This document shows positions 34,282 to 44,255 of a stretch of 64,000 nt of DNA, in pieces. Below the pieces are notes generated by a model. The model did not search any database. It worked only from the letters and a program-made list of their open reading frames with translations, and was not told the origin of the DNA. A program made the translations under genes and the position numbers. Each line of letters begins with the position of its first letter. Positions within the stretch are counted from its first letter, which is position 1. Source of the stretch: Oleiharenicola lentus (GTDB lineage Bacteria; Verrucomicrobiota; Verrucomicrobiia; Opitutales; Opitutaceae); assembly GCF_004118375.1 (NCBI RefSeq), contig NZ_SDHX01000002.1, positions 186,001 through 250,000 on the forward strand, in the 5' to 3' direction.

Positions 34282-34818
34282 CGCGGGCGCGTCGCGCGAC
34301 GCGCGACACGCGGGAGAAAAGACAAAGGAGGAGGGAGAAAGGAGTTTAATCCCTCGAAACTTGTCATCCTGAGTGTAGTGAAGGATCCAAAATGATGTCC
34401 GCGGGCGGTCATGCTGCTGGATCCTTCTCCCGCAGGCGCGGGATCAGGATGACGGCATGAAAGCTCGATAATAACCGCACCTGGAAAAGCTCCGTTCAAG
34501 TCCTCAGCATCTCCGAACCAACTGGACGCAAACGCGCACGTACCGCGCCACCGTCCACCGTCCGACCGTCCACCGCTATCCGGTCTCCCGTCTCCGGTCT
34601 CCAATCTCCGGCCTCTCTTCTCCCGGCGCCCCGCAATCCGGCGTCGTGGGGCCGAAAGCGTGGTCGCAGGCCCTGCTGTCAGCCTGAGCCATGCGATCCA
34701 GCAGCATAATCGTCTGCGTACATCCGGGTGGATCCTTCACTTCGTTCAGGATGACAGTTTTCGTAGGTGCGATATCATTTCGCTCAAGCCGGGCGGAAAC
34801 TGCGCCGTTGTTTCAGGC
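34282..34818. repeat. Repeat-rich spacer after prsR
   Basis: It contains an 18-nt perfect palindrome (34287-34304), a purine tract (34310-34345), a GTCATCCTGA palindrome (34363-34453), CCACCGTCCACCGTCCGACCGTCC phrases (34548-34575), CTCCGGTCTCC phrases (34580-34625), and half of another GTCATCC element (about 34680-34762). Apart from the small gene that follows, no coding region is seen. Confidence 0.65.
34363..34453. repeat. Palindromic element (GTCATCCTGA ends)
   Basis: GTCATCCTGA at the left pairs with TCAGGATGAC at the right. GAAGGATCC and GGATCCTTC form a second inverted pair inside, and CCCGCAGGCGCGGG is a small hairpin. Fragments of the same unit occur near 29144 and 34680-34762. Confidence 0.75.
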
Positions 34819-35007
34819 ATGAACTCGCCCTACCCCTTCTTCGGCTCGGCGACCGGTGCGGCGGTGCGCCGGCCGCGCGACATCACGTGGGATCGCATCC
34901 TCTTCCAGCCGCCGGTGCTCAATCCGCGCATGGTGTTCGATCCGCTCCCCTTCCGCACGCAAACCCTGCCCCGCCCGCAACGCAGCCGGTCTCCGTTTCA
35001 TCGCTGA
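34819..35007 (+). CDS. Possible small protein, 62 residues
   Basis: The frame MNSPYPFFGSATGAAVRRPRDITWDRIL... is Pro- and Arg-rich and has no recognised motif, signal peptide or membrane segment. A good terminator 25 bp after its stop suggests that something on this strand is transcribed here, which is the main support. An open frame begins upstream at 34660 in repeat sequence. It could equally be non-coding. Confidence 0.35.
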   Translation: MNSPYPFFGSATGAAVRRPRDITWDRILFQPPVLNPRMVFDPLPFRTQTLPRPQRSRSPFHR

Positions 35008-35031
35008 GACCTGCGCATTTCCGCTTTCTTG

Positions 35032-35063
35032 AAAAACCCGGCCCTGATCAGCCGGGTTTTTTA
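35032..35063 (+). terminator. Rho-independent terminator
   Basis: AAAAACCCGGC pairs with GCCGGGTTTTT around an 8-nt loop and runs into TTTTTTATT. It serves rightward transcripts from the small 34819 frame or from prsR. Confidence 0.88.
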
Positions 35064-35097
35064 TTGTCCGCTTCAGCGCAGGCGAAAATCCGGACAC

Positions 35098-35122
35098 AAA
35101 AAAGGCAGCCTGACGGCTGCCT
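35098..35122 (-). terminator. Terminator of the chemoreceptor gene
   Basis: Read on the - strand, AGGCAGCC-gtca-GGCTGCCT is followed by a T-run. It lies 180 bp past the chemoreceptor stop at 35302, facing the rightward terminator at 35032-35063. Confidence 0.85.
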
Positions 35123-35204
35123 GGGATAAGCATGGAATGAAGCGCTTACTCTACCGGACTCACGCATACGATACGACTCCTGGGTGCAACCGAGGGAACA
35201 AAAT

Positions 35205-35281
35205 GGTGGAGCGCGTTGCTCCCCAACGCGCTGAGGATGTCCGCTGCGCTGCCAGCGCCCTGAGGAGCAGGTCGCTCCACC
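35205..35281. repeat. Palindromic element between the chemoreceptor gene and its terminator
   Basis: GGTGGAGCG (35205-35213) pairs with CGCTCCACC (35273-35281). Inside, AGCGCGTT and AACGCGCT (35210-35217, 35225-35232) form a second hairpin. No coding frame. Confidence 0.65.
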
Positions 35282-35301
35282 TCAACGGCATGATCCCGAG
35301 T

Positions 35302-37224
35302 TCAGTCGTTCCACTCCATCGCAGCGACGGGAGCCGCGGCGCCGATCACGGGTTTCTGGATCGCAGCGGACGGTTCGGTCGCCCGCACGGGGGCGGACTT
35401 GACCGGACTGACCACCGCCGTCTCCTCGGCCACCTCGGCGTAGCCCTGCACCATGCGGATCAGGTCGTTGACCGCAGCTTTGACCTGGGCCGACTGGGCC
35501 TTCATGTCCTCGGCGGAGCTGGCGGATTGCTGCGCCAGCGCGGCGTTGGACTGGGTGATCTTGTCCATGCCGGCGACGGCCTGGTTGAGCTGGCCGATGC
35601 CTTCGCTCTGCTCGGTGGAGGCCTGGGCAATGCCGCCGACCATCTCGTCGAGCTGACGGATGCGCTCGACGATCTTGTCGAGGCTGGCGGCGACCTGCGC
35701 ACTGATCGTGGCACCCTGCTCGCTCTTGGCGGAGGCGTCGGCGATCTTGGCGGCGGTTTCCTTGGCAGCCTGCGCGCTGCGCTGGGCGAGGTTGCGGACC
35801 TCCTCGGCCACGACCGCGAAACCGGCACCGGCCTCGCCGGCGCGGGCGGCCTCGACGGCGGCGTTGAGCGCGAGGATGTTCGTCTGGAAGGCGATTTCGT
35901 CGATCGTCTTGATGATCTTGGAAATTTCGGAGCTGGAGGACTTGATGGCGGTCATCGCCTCGCGCATCGCGGTCATGTCGCGGGTGCCGGCATCGGCGGT
36001 GGCCCGGGCCTCGGCCGCGAGGCCCTTGGCCGCCTGCGCGCTCTCCGAGTTGCGGGAGGTCATGCTGGCCATCTCGTGCAGGGAGGCGCTGCTCTCCTCG
36101 AGCGAGGCGGCCTGGCGGCTGGCGCCGTCGGCCATCGACTGGCTGGCGGTGGACACCTGGAGCGCGGCGGTATGGGTCTGGGCGGACTCAACCGCGAGCT
36201 GCTTGGCGATCTTGAAGATCGGGCGCGTGATGCCGCGAATGATCAGCCAGGCGACCACGAGGCCGAGCACGCCGGCACCGATGGTGCAGCTCAGCACGAT
36301 CATCTCGCTGCGCGCCTGGTCGGTCGAGCCGCTCTGACCGAGCTGGCTCTGGAAATTGGTCACGGCTTGGCGCAGGCGCACCAGGGCGGCGGTGAACTGC
36401 GGGGCGATGGCCTCGAGTTCCTCCTCCAGGATCTTGTTGCGCTGCTGCTTGAGCGTAGTGATCTGCTCCAGCCCGGCGGTGTAGGCGGCGGTGGCGGCCG
36501 CGGTCTTCACGAGCAGGGCATCCTTCGCCGCGTCCTTCAGCGTCTCGTCGAGTTTCACGAGTTCGGCCTGGTCCTTCTGCAGCTGTTGGACCGCATCGGC
36601 CACCAGTTTGATGTGCTTCTTGGCCGCCTCGGCATACTCCGGCTTGGAGGTGAGCAGGTAGGAATTAACGTCGCTGCTGGACTCGAAAAAGCTCTTGAGC
36701 GCGCTGGAAACCTGGAACGCCCCGTTCATGTCGCCGTTGTTGCGGGCGCCGGTCAGGATGGTCTCCAAGCCCTTGGAAATCTCCTGCCCCTCCGGAGTCA
36801 GCTTTTCGCGAACGATGACATCCATCTGGGCGGTGACGGTCACGACGCTCTGGAAAGACGCGTCATACTTGCCCAGCAGCGTGACCGCCTCGCGGAGTTC
36901 GCCGGCGCGGGCCGGGTCGGTGATGGACTTGAGGGCCGCCTCAATCTGCCCGTCGAGCGCGGCCTTGGCCTGCCGGTAGGCATCGGTCTTGGCGGCGGCG
37001 CCGCTGGCCAGGAATTCGTTCACGCTGAGCTTCACGCCCAGCATAGCCGACTCGACCCCGGCGACGTTGTTGGTCTCGGCGGTGCTGCCGGCGTAGAGCG
37101 TGAGCCGGCGACCCGAGGAACCCAGGGCCAGCCAGGCCGTCGTGGCGACCGCCGCGAGCAGGACCAGAACCAGACTGAAACCGAGCGCGATGCGTCGGCC
37201 GATGGTGAGTGAACTGAATTGCAT
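35302..37224 (-). CDS. Methyl-accepting chemotaxis protein
   Basis: The 640-residue receptor has an N-terminal membrane helix (about 12-32) and a largely helical periplasmic sensor region (four-helix-bundle type, ~35-300). A second membrane helix (~308-328, [17 protein letters not shown]) is followed by a HAMP-like linker. The signalling domain has the conserved hairpin tip ([44 protein letters not shown], around residue 450-480). It passes ligand signals to CheA/CheW, which are not encoded in this window. The C-terminus (PVAAMEWND) is not a clear CheR-binding pentapeptide. Confidence 0.93.
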   Translation of the reverse strand: MQFSSLTIGRRIALGFSLVLVLLAAVATTAWLALGSSGRRLTLYAGSTAETNNVAGVESAMLGVKLSVNEFLASGAAAKTDAYRQAKAALDGQIEAALKSITDPARAGELREAVTLLGKYDASFQSVVTVTAQMDVIVREKLTPEGQEISKGLETILTGARNNGDMNGAFQVSSALKSFFESSSDVNSYLLTSKPEYAEAAKKHIKLVADAVQQLQKDQAELVKLDETLKDAAKDALLVKTAAATAAYTAGLEQITTLKQQRNKILEEELEAIAPQFTAALVRLRQAVTNFQSQLGQSGSTDQARSEMIVLSCTIGAGVLGLVVAWLIIRGITRPIFKIAKQLAVESAQTHTAALQVSTASQSMADGASRQAASLEESSASLHEMASMTSRNSESAQAAKGLAAEARATADAGTRDMTAMREAMTAIKSSSSEISKIIKTIDEIAFQTNILALNAAVEAARAGEAGAGFAVVAEEVRNLAQRSAQAAKETAAKIADASAKSEQGATISAQVAASLDKIVERIRQLDEMVGGIAQASTEQSEGIGQLNQAVAGMDKITQSNAALAQQSASSAEDMKAQSAQVKAAVNDLIRMVQGYAEVAEETAVVSPVKSAPVRATEPSAAIQKPVIGAAAPVAAMEWND

Positions 37225-37266
37225 GACAGAGTGGGGAGAGGTGAAAGCGGGGAACGGAGGGGAAAA

Positions 37267-37605
37267 TCAGCCCTTGTGGGTGAACTGGATCGGGATGTTC
37301 ACGCGCATGGCGACGGCCTCGCCGCCCTGCTTCGCCGGCTTGAACTTCCACTTGGCCAGTGCATCCATCGCGGGCTGCGAGAAAGCCTCGTGGGTGGTCT
37401 TGACCACCTTGGGCTCCTGGACGTTGCCCTTCTCGTCGATGAGGATGCTGACCGTCACAACGCCGGAAATGCCGTCGCGACGAAGGTCCTCAGGGAACAC
37501 AGGGGGCACGGTGCGCACGGGAACGGGCGGCTCGTCGGCGGCAAGCCCCACGATTTGACCGAATCCCAGCGTGATGATGATGAGTAGGATTAATTTGGTT
37601 TTCAT
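37267..37605 (-). CDS. TonB C-terminal-domain protein
   Basis: The 112-residue protein has an N-terminal signal or anchor (MKTKLILLIIITLGFGQIVGLA) and a complete TonB C-terminal fold: RTVPPVFPEDLRRDGISGVVTVSILIDEKGNVQEPKVVKTTHEAFSQPAMDALAKWKFKPAKQGG. It lacks the long Pro-rich spacer of classical TonB and no ExbB/ExbD genes are nearby, so it may be a periplasmic TonB-like protein rather than an energy transducer. The ATG at 37605 is preferred over an upstream start at 37701 because it gives the signal sequence directly. It lies just upstream of the chemoreceptor on the same strand. Confidence 0.8.
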   Translation of the reverse strand: MKTKLILLIIITLGFGQIVGLAADEPPVPVRTVPPVFPEDLRRDGISGVVTVSILIDEKGNVQEPKVVKTTHEAFSQPAMDALAKWKFKPAKQGGEAVAMRVNIPIQFTHKG

Positions 37606-37750
37606 GACTGCACCGTCACGCTTCGTCACAAATTCCCTGCAATTGAGCCCATTGGTGAGTTTTTGACGCCCCGTTTGCACGGACCGGCCGATCACCGGCA
37701 AAAATGGCTTAACATTCTTTCAGAAAATCCGATACGATTGGATTAGACTG

Positions 37751-40700
37751 ATGCCGGCCTCCCCCACTCCTCACGCGCCGCGTTTCGGGCGCACGGAAAA
37801 ATTTCTGCACTGGACCAGCCGTGCTGCCACCGTGGCGGTGCTGGCCTGCGGTTTGACCGCGCTGGCCGGGTGGTGGACGGGCCTGCCCCTCCTTGCCGCC
37901 CTGCACCCGGGCTGGCCGCCGTTGCAACCGGTCAACGCGCTCGGCTTCGTCCTTTGTGCGATCAGCCTGATGCTCCAGGGGTCCAGACACCCGGCTTCCC
38001 GCCGGACCGCGCTGGCGCTGGGCGGAGTGGTGCTGGCCGCCGGCCTGGTCGGTTTCATATCGGAGTATCGGGGTGCGGGCGCCCAATGGCAGGATTGGAT
38101 CTCAACCGCGCTCACCGGAAACGCCGGACTCGCCCCCGCCCCGCAGCCGGGCATCACCCCGCATGCGGTGCTGGTGTTGTCGGCCCTGGCGGTGCTCAAG
38201 CTGGAGCAGTCGCGCCGCGTCTGGCTGAGTCCATCCGCGCTGTTCGGCATGATTCTGATGACGCTCGGCCTGCTGGGTGGCATCACCCGCCTCAGCATGA
38301 CGCCCGATGTCGCCCCGGGCCTCTCCGGTTTCGGTTCCCTCGCCACTTTCTTCCTCGGGCTCGCCTTCTCCACGGTGCATCTCGACTCGGGCCTGGTGCG
38401 GGCGCTCAAGTCCGACAGTGCCACGGGAATCGTGGGCCGCCGTCTGCTGATCCTGGCCGGCGTGTTGCCGCCGGTGCTCTACCTCATCCAGCTGCGGGTC
38501 GAGGGCGGCGTGGCGGGCGACAGCCTGGAACGCGTGGCCCTCATCACCGGGGCCTTCGCCTTCGCCTCGATCGCCGTGCTGGTGTTCTCGCTGCACCGCC
38601 TCGAACAGCTGGACGTCGAGAAAACCCACGCCGAGCAGGAACGCGACCGGCTCCTCCAACGCGTGCAGCACCAGGCCGCCTCGCTGCAGCAGGAGGTCGC
38701 CACCCGCACGAAGGAGCTCAAGCTGCTCAACGACCGGCACCGGCTGGCCCTGCGCAGCTCGAACTACGGCGTCTGGGACTGGGACGTTCTCCGCCGGGAA
38801 ATGGTGTGGGACGCGGCCATGCTCGACATCTTCGGTCTGGCGCCGGCGGCGTTCTCCGGCACCGAGGAGGACTGGTTCCGGCGCATCCATCCCGACGATC
38901 TCCCGGTGGTCCGCCAGCTCGACTGGAACGCGCTGGAGCCGGATGAGGCGCTGATTTTCGAATATCGCATCATGCGCCCCGATGGCACCCTCCGCCATCT
39001 GCGCGCCCAGGGCCAGCCTCAGTTCACCCCCGAGGGCCGCATCGGCCGCATCGTGGGCCTCGTGCGCGACCAGACCCAGGAAAAGGAACGTGAACGCGAG
39101 CTGAACACGCTGACCGAGCGGCTGCAGTTTGTCGTGTCGGCCGCGGGTTACGGCGTCTGGGAATATGATTTTCGCGCCGACCGCCTCTACTGGGACGACC
39201 ACCTGCTCAAGATCCACGGGCTGCAACGCGGCGATGTCAGCGGCGGCATCGACGGCTGGCGCCAGCGGGTGCACCCGGAGGACTGGGCCGATGTGCAGCA
39301 CCACCTCAACGAGGTCATGGTGGGCCGCCGCGAGCAGTTCGAACCCGAATACCGCGTTATCCGCCCCGACGGGGTCGTGCGCTACATGCAGATGCGCAGC
39401 TACCTGATCCGCGACGGCGAGGGCACGCCCACACGGCTCGTCGGCCTGAACCGCGATGTTACTTCCGCCCGCGAGCTGCGGGAGCAGCTCCGCATCTCCG
39501 AGGAGCGCTGGCGCCTCGTCGTCAGCAGCAACAACGACGCCGTCTGGGACTGGGATGTCGTCAACAACCATGTCTATCGCGACAAGCGCTACGCCGAGAT
39601 GCTGGGCCTGAACCCCGCCGGTCTTTCAGTCTCGGGCCAGGAATGGAGCTCGCGGGTGCATCCCGACGACATGCCCGCGGCCAGTGTCGCGCTCCAGACC
39701 CACCTCGACGGCCGCTCACCCTATTACCAGTGCGAGTTCCGCATGCGGCACCACGACGGCCATTGGATGTGGATGATGGACCGCGGCAAGGTCGTGGCCC
39801 GCGACAGCCACGGCAAGCCGTTGCGCATGGTCGGCACGCAGACGGACATCACCACCCGCAAAACCCTCGAGGAGAAGCTCCGGCACAACGAGCAGCTCTC
39901 GCTCCAGCTCAACCGGCTGGCCCAGATCGGCGCCTGGGAGGAGGACACGGTCACAGGCCGCATCACGTGGGCGCCCGAGGTTTACCGCATCCACGAAGTG
40001 GAGCTGGGGTTCATCCCCACGGCGGAATCCATCCAGCCCTTCTATCCCCCGGAATCGCGCGTGGTGCTCGACGAGGCCTTCCGGCGCGCGCGCCTCGACG
40101 GCACGCCGTTCGACCTCGAGCTACCCTTCATCAGCGCCCGCGGCAACCAGCTCTGGATCCGCATCCTAGGTCAGGCCGAGCAGAACCAGGGGCAGGTCGT
40201 GCGGCTCTTCGGCGGGTTTCAGGACATCACCGCCCGCCGCGACGCCGAGGAGATGCGCCGCCAGCTCGAAAGCCAGCTGTTCCAGGCGCAAAAGATGGAG
40301 ACGCTCGGCACCCTCGCCGGCGGCATCGCCCATGACTTCAACAACCTGCTCACCGGCATCCTCGGTTACCAGGATCTCGCCTTCGACGGCCTGCCGGAGG
40401 GACACGAGTCGCGGCCGTACCTCGAGGCCTCCCGCGAAGCGAGTCTGCGCGCCCGGGAGCTGGTGGACCAAATTCTCACCTTCAGCCGGCAATCGTCCGC
40501 GAAAAAAATCCCGGTGGATCTCAAGGCGATCGCCGAGGATGCGCGACGTTTCCTGCGGGCCACCGTGCCGGCCACGATCCGCATCGAGCTCACGGCGACC
40601 GAGGAGTGTCCGCCGGTGCTGGCCGACGCCAGCCAGATCCACCAGGTGCTGCTCAACCTCGGCAGCAACGCGGCCCACGCCATGCACCAGACGGGCGGCG

Positions 40701-41425
40701 TGATGCGGCTCACGCTCTCGCCGGTCACCATCGCCGAGTCCACCACCTTCAACCAGCTTGCCCCCGGGCGCTATGTACGGGTGGATTTCAGCGACACCGG
40801 CTGCGGCATCGATGAGGCGACACGCAAGCGCATCTTCGACCCGTTCTTCACGACCAAAGAGGTGGGCCAAGGCACCGGCCTCGGCCTTTCGATGGTGCAC
40901 GGCATCATCCAGGCCCACCAGGGCGACATCACCGTGGAAAGCGAGGAGGGCCGCGGCACCACGTTCACCCTTTTCCTCCCCGCGGCCGAGGTGCAGGAGG
41001 CCGCCATCGCGCCGGCCCAGCCCTCCACGCCGCGCGGCCAGGGCGAACTCGTCGCCATTGTGGACGACGAGGATCTCGTCCGCAGCTTTGCCCAGATCTC
41101 CCTTGAGCGCGCCGGCTACCGCGTGGTCTCCTTCGACCGGGCCTCCACCTGCCTGGAGGAAATCCGCGGCCACATCGGCGATTTCGCCGTGCTGCTGACC
41201 GACCAGACCATGCCGGGCATGAACGGAATCGAGCTGGCAGCGGAAATCCGCTCCATCGCCCCCACCCTGCCCGTGATCATCATGTCGGGCTACTACTCGC
41301 GCATCGCCCCCGAGATGCTCCAACAGATGGGGTTTGTCTCCCTGATCTCGAAACCCTTCACCAACGAGGAACTCGCCTCGGCCGTCCACCGCAGCGTGGA
41401 GGACAGCCGACAGCAGATCGGCTGA
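37751..41425 (+). CDS. Hybrid sensor histidine kinase/response regulator with four PAS domains
   Basis: The 1224-residue protein has a membrane region of about seven or eight helices (1-290) and a coiled coil. Four PAS domains follow, starting near residues 326, 454, 581 and 713, each with a GVWDWD/GAWEED-type opening and a VHPDD/IHPDD motif (PAS_3 type). Next come a HisKA domain ([15 protein letters not shown], His861), an ATPase domain ([33 protein letters not shown]) and a C-terminal receiver domain ([10 protein letters not shown], phospho-Asp 1151 in [10 protein letters not shown]). No output domain is present, so the signal would pass to a separate protein. It is divergent from the TonB-domain gene. 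Confidence 0.93.
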   Translation: MPASPTPHAPRFGRTEKFLHWTSRAATVAVLACGLTALAGWWTGLPLLAALHPGWPPLQPVNALGFVLCAISLMLQGSRHPASRRTALALGGVVLAAGLVGFISEYRGAGAQWQDWISTALTGNAGLAPAPQPGITPHAVLVLSALAVLKLEQSRRVWLSPSALFGMILMTLGLLGGITRLSMTPDVAPGLSGFGSLATFFLGLAFSTVHLDSGLVRALKSDSATGIVGRRLLILAGVLPPVLYLIQLRVEGGVAGDSLERVALITGAFAFASIAVLVFSLHRLEQLDVEKTHAEQERDRLLQRVQHQAASLQQEVATRTKELKLLNDRHRLALRSSNYGVWDWDVLRREMVWDAAMLDIFGLAPAAFSGTEEDWFRRIHPDDLPVVRQLDWNALEPDEALIFEYRIMRPDGTLRHLRAQGQPQFTPEGRIGRIVGLVRDQTQEKERERELNTLTERLQFVVSAAGYGVWEYDFRADRLYWDDHLLKIHGLQRGDVSGGIDGWRQRVHPEDWADVQHHLNEVMVGRREQFEPEYRVIRPDGVVRYMQMRSYLIRDGEGTPTRLVGLNRDVTSARELREQLRISEERWRLVVSSNNDAVWDWDVVNNHVYRDKRYAEMLGLNPAGLSVSGQEWSSRVHPDDMPAASVALQTHLDGRSPYYQCEFRMRHHDGHWMWMMDRGKVVARDSHGKPLRMVGTQTDITTRKTLEEKLRHNEQLSLQLNRLAQIGAWEEDTVTGRITWAPEVYRIHEVELGFIPTAESIQPFYPPESRVVLDEAFRRARLDGTPFDLELPFISARGNQLWIRILGQAEQNQGQVVRLFGGFQDITARRDAEEMRRQLESQLFQAQKMETLGTLAGGIAHDFNNLLTGILGYQDLAFDGLPEGHESRPYLEASREASLRARELVDQILTFSRQSSAKKIPVDLKAIAEDARRFLRATVPATIRIELTATEECPPVLADASQIHQVLLNLGSNAAHAMHQTGGVMRLTLSPVTIAESTTFNQLAPGRYVRVDFSDTGCGIDEATRKRIFDPFFTTKEVGQGTGLGLSMVHGIIQAHQGDITVESEEGRGTTFTLFLPAAEVQEAAIAPAQPSTPRGQGELVAIVDDEDLVRSFAQISLERAGYRVVSFDRASTCLEEIRGHIGDFAVLLTDQTMPGMNGIELAAEIRSIAPTLPVIIMSGYYSRIAPEMLQQMGFVSLISKPFTNEELASAVHRSVEDSRQQIG

Positions 41426-41499
41426 CGGCGGCGCTCGCGACTAAGCCCGCCCGAGTTTGGCTTTGTTGTAGCGGCGGTCTGTGACCGCCGGTTCACGCC

Positions 41500-41564
41500 T
41501 TTGCCGATGGCAAAACGGATATTTCTGATTCAACACCTTTCGTTGGGGTGAAATATCCGGGTTA
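41500..41564 (+). repeat. Five-hairpin element (family A), 3' fragment
   Basis: Only the last triloop stem (TTTGCC-gat-GGCAAA) and the right terminal arm (GGATATTTC...GAAATATCCGGGTTA) remain. It lies between the hybrid kinase gene and the flagellin terminator, and is the copy nearest the flagellar cluster. Confidence 0.7.
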
Positions 41565-41587
41565 GAGCGGGCATCCCAGGTTAACAA

Positions 41588-41622
41588 TAAAAAGGCCGGG
41601 CTCCCTGAGGGAAGCCCGGCCG
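41588..41622 (-). terminator. Flagellin terminator
   Basis: On the - strand a GCCGGGCT...AGCCCGGC stem extended by CCC/GGG around TCA is followed by TTTTTATT. It sits about 20 bp after the flagellin stop and ends the whole leftward flagellar cluster. Confidence 0.92.
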
Positions 41623-41641
41623 GAAGTTCAGGTGCGGCGGT

Positions 41642-42520
41642 TTACTGCTGGAGCAGCTGGAGCACGCTACGCGGGGTCTGGTTGGCCTGGGCCAGCATCG
41701 CCGTGCCGGACTGGACGAGGATGTTGTATTTGGCGAACTGCGTGGATTCCTCGGCCACGTCCACGTCGCGGATGCGCGAGATGGCGGAACCCAGGTTCTC
41801 GAACTCGATCTGCAGCGTGGTGGCCGCCAGCTCGAGGCGCGACTGGGAGGCGCCGAGGGAGGCGCGCTCGGTGGCGACGTGCTGGATGGCGTCGGTGATC
41901 GCCTCGATCGCATCGGTGTCGGTCAGGCTCAGCGAGTAGGCGCCGGAGCCGTCCTGGTCGATGATCTCGAGCATGTCGCCGGTGCGCAGGTTGGAGTCGC
42001 CGATGGTCATCTCCTGGCCCACGGCCTGGCCGATGGTCACGGTGAGACCGGTCGCGGTGGAACCGAAGAGCGCGATGCCGTTGAAGGCGCCGAGCGGGGC
42101 GTCGATGTCGGCGGTGCCGCCGATGTCGGCGCTCGTGCCACCGATGGTGGCGCGGAGCTGGTCCTGCAGGGCGGTGAACTCCTGCGAGTACAGGTCGATG
42201 TCGGTCGAGTTCTTCGTCACGTCCTTGGCGAGGATCGCGAGCTCGCTCATGCGCGAGAGGATCTTCGTCATGCCGGACATGAAGCCGTCGGCCGTCTGCA
42301 CATAGGAAACGGCGTTCTGGACGTTGGTGATGGCCGCTTTGACGCGGCGGCCCTGCGCGTCCAGTTTCTCGGACACGGCGAGGCCGGCGGCGTCGTCGGA
42401 CGGGTTGACGATTTTGGAACCGGACGAGAGGCGGGACAGGGAACGTCCAAGCATCTCCTGGGAGGCATTGAGGTTACGGGCGGCCGCGATGGCCTGGATG
42501 TTGGTATTGATGACGCTCAT
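41642..42520 (-). CDS. fliC: Flagellin
   Basis: The 292-residue protein has both conserved flagellin ends: N-terminal SVINTNIQAIAAARNLNASQEMLGRSLSRLSSGSKIVNPSDDAAGLAVSEKL and C-terminal ASLGASQSRLELAATTLQIEFENLGSAISRIRDVDVAEESTQFAKYNILVQSGTAMLAQAN. The variable middle is short, so the D2/D3 domains are reduced. It forms the filament. It is last in the cluster, 24 bp after csrA, with fliW upstream of csrA. FliW and CsrA control flagellin translation in other bacteria. No GGA-type Shine-Dalgarno is seen in the csrA-fliC spacer. Confidence 0.95.
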   Translation of the reverse strand: MSVINTNIQAIAAARNLNASQEMLGRSLSRLSSGSKIVNPSDDAAGLAVSEKLDAQGRRVKAAITNVQNAVSYVQTADGFMSGMTKILSRMSELAILAKDVTKNSTDIDLYSQEFTALQDQLRATIGGTSADIGGTADIDAPLGAFNGIALFGSTATGLTVTIGQAVGQEMTIGDSNLRTGDMLEIIDQDGSGAYSLSLTDTDAIEAITDAIQHVATERASLGASQSRLELAATTLQIEFENLGSAISRIRDVDVAEESTQFAKYNILVQSGTAMLAQANQTPRSVLQLLQQ

Positions 42521-42544
42521 GGTGGTGGCGTGGTTGACTGTGGT

Positions 42545-42847
42545 TTAAGCCGCCGCGCCGTTGCGGCGACTGGCAGGTTTGACGCCATCCATGGGAGGTG
42601 AACCCGGGCCGGAATCCTTGGCCCGAGTGATTTTGGGAAGTGAAGGCAGCACCTGCCCGGAGGCGGGCATGGCGGCGGCCTGGTTGCTGGCCACGATCGC
42701 GGTGTGGACCTCCTTGCGGAAGATCGGCACGTCACGCGGGGCGATGATGCCGATCTTGACCACATCGCCTTCGATGCGGTTGATGCGGATCTCGATGCCG
42801 TCGCCGATGACGATCGCTTCGTTGACCTTGCGGGATAAGACGAGCAT
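42545..42847 (-). CDS. csrA: Carbon storage regulator CsrA with C-terminal extension
   Basis: [51 protein letters not shown] is a complete CsrA core. This RNA-binding dimer recognises GGA-containing hairpins near ribosome binding sites. At 100 residues it is about 35-40 residues longer than typical CsrA. The extra C-terminal part is Pro/Ser/Ala-rich and probably disordered. It is preceded by fliW, whose product antagonises CsrA by binding it, and followed by flagellin, its best-known target in FliW-bearing bacteria. The frame is open to 42907, but the ATG at 42847 gives the canonical MLVLSRK start. Confidence 0.93.
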   Translation of the reverse strand: MLVLSRKVNEAIVIGDGIEIRINRIEGDVVKIGIIAPRDVPIFRKEVHTAIVASNQAAAMPASGQVLPSLPKITRAKDSGPGSPPMDGVKPASRRNGAAA

Positions 42848-42861
42848 GGGAAGGGCTCCGG

Positions 42862-43326
42862 TTAGGCGGTCGCGCGGGTCTGCGTGGACGGCTCCACCAG
42901 CGGCCAATGGGCGCTGTAGTGGGAATAGTTGGCGATCACCAGCTGGCGGGCGATGCGCGTGCGGCGGTTCATCACGATGGGACCGACGAGATTGACCTTC
43001 GCCTCGAGCGGGTTCTGGTGCTGGAGGGTGACGATGTTGAGGAGCATGGCCTCGCTCGCATCCTTCAGGTCGAGCGCCTCGGCGTCGGCGTCGAACAGCT
43101 CGGGCGCGTAGCCGGGGACGAGACCGCCCGGCTCGATCACGATGAAGTGAACCGCCTCGCTGCCGCGGTGTAGCTTCAGCCAGAGGAACGGCAGGTGGTC
43201 GGGCATGTAGAGGAGTTCGGCGCGGGTGTAATCCTTGAAGCCGATCAAGCCCTGCGGGAGCTCGAAGTGGTTGGCGACGGGCGGCAGGGGAATGTCGGCG
43301 ATGGGCGGGGCGGACAGGACTTTCAT
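42862..43326 (-). CDS. fliW: Flagellar assembly factor FliW
   Basis: The 154-residue protein has [42 protein letters not shown] and [11 protein letters not shown]...[36 protein letters not shown], the FliW pattern. FliW binds flagellin and CsrA in turn: free FliW sequesters CsrA, so flagellin is translated only when export is running. Its position directly upstream of csrA (14 bp) and flagellin is the classic arrangement. Confidence 0.93.
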   Translation of the reverse strand: MKVLSAPPIADIPLPPVANHFELPQGLIGFKDYTRAELLYMPDHLPFLWLKLHRGSEAVHFIVIEPGGLVPGYAPELFDADAEALDLKDASEAMLLNIVTLQHQNPLEAKVNLVGPIVMNRRTRIARQLVIANYSHYSAHWPLVEPSTQTRATA

Positions 43327-43350
43327 GGGCGGAGGTGGTGCGGGGTGAGT

Positions 43351-44247
43351 TTAACGGATGTAATCGAGGAGGGAGATTTTCATGATGCTCGCGGAGGACT
43401 GGAGCGCGGCCTGGTAGGCGAGCTGGGCCTGGTTGAGCCGGACGATGGCGTCGGGCAGGTCGACGTTGGTCTCGCGGCCGAGGAGCTCGACGATGCTGTC
43501 ACCGCGACCCTGCTGCTGGGCGCGGTTGACCTCGATGCGGGTCTGGACGGCGCCGTTGGCGGCGAGGGCCGTGACGAGCACGTTCTCCCCGTTGATAAGA
43601 CTGCTCTGGGCGGTCGCGAGGGCGGCGCCGTCGTTGGACGCCAGCGCATCGCGCAGGCTCACGAGCTGGTTGAGGAGATCTCGAATGGCGAGGTTGGTGT
43701 CGGGATTGGAACCAGGGGCGACGCTGGCCACCTCGGAAAGGGGGATGCTCGCCAAGCTGTTGTTGCCATCGTAGGTCACGGCGGTGACGTTGCCGTTGGC
43801 ATCGCGGGTGGCGGAATACGCCGGGGCATCGACGGCCGTGCCGGCGAAGAGATAGTCGTTGCCAAGGCGGGTGTTGCCGACCTGCAGGAGCTGTTCGATG
43901 AGCTGGTTGACCTCGGCGGAATACGCCCCCAAGGCCTCGGGGCCGCTGGGCGCACGGCCCAGGGTGGCCAGCTCGGTGGCGCGGTCGGAAATTTCCTTCA
44001 CATCGCGGAGGCCGGCAAAGGTCGCCTGGCTGATCTCGATGGCCCGGGCGGCGTTCTCGTCGAACTGGTCCACGCGGCGCAGCTCGCTCTGGTGGTTGAG
44101 CACGCGGGCGGAGGCCGCGGGATCCTCGTCGGCCGAGAGAATGCGCTGACCGGTCGCGACCTGCGTCTGGAGCTTGGAGGTCTGCGTGCCGAGCAGCTGG
44201 ATCTGGCGGACAACCGTGTCGTGAATGGTGTTGGTGGCGATGCGCAT
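43351..44247 (-). CDS. flgL: Flagellar hook-filament junction protein FlgL
   Basis: The 298-residue protein has a flagellin-like N-terminus ([46 protein letters not shown]) and C-terminus ([37 protein letters not shown]), as FlgL (HAP3) does. It joins hook and filament. It lies 8 bp after flgK, in the usual order. Confidence 0.93.
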   Translation of the reverse strand: MRIATNTIHDTVVRQIQLLGTQTSKLQTQVATGQRILSADEDPAASARVLNHQSELRRVDQFDENAARAIEISQATFAGLRDVKEISDRATELATLGRAPSGPEALGAYSAEVNQLIEQLLQVGNTRLGNDYLFAGTAVDAPAYSATRDANGNVTAVTYDGNNSLASIPLSEVASVAPGSNPDTNLAIRDLLNQLVSLRDALASNDGAALATAQSSLINGENVLVTALAANGAVQTRIEVNRAQQQGRGDSIVELLGRETNVDLPDAIVRLNQAQLAYQAALQSSASIMKISLLDYIR

Positions 44248-44255
44248 GGCGGGGA

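Noticed and set aside
35029-37212. Very long open frame on the + strand opposite the chemoreceptor gene
   Set aside because: The - strand encodes a complete, well-conserved chemoreceptor. The + frame is a Gly/Leu/Arg-rich shadow typical of GC-rich codon use.
37606-37750. TGGG...TTGC stretch as a sigma-54 promoter upstream of the TonB-domain gene
   Set aside because: The GG-to-GC distance is 9-10 bases instead of 12.
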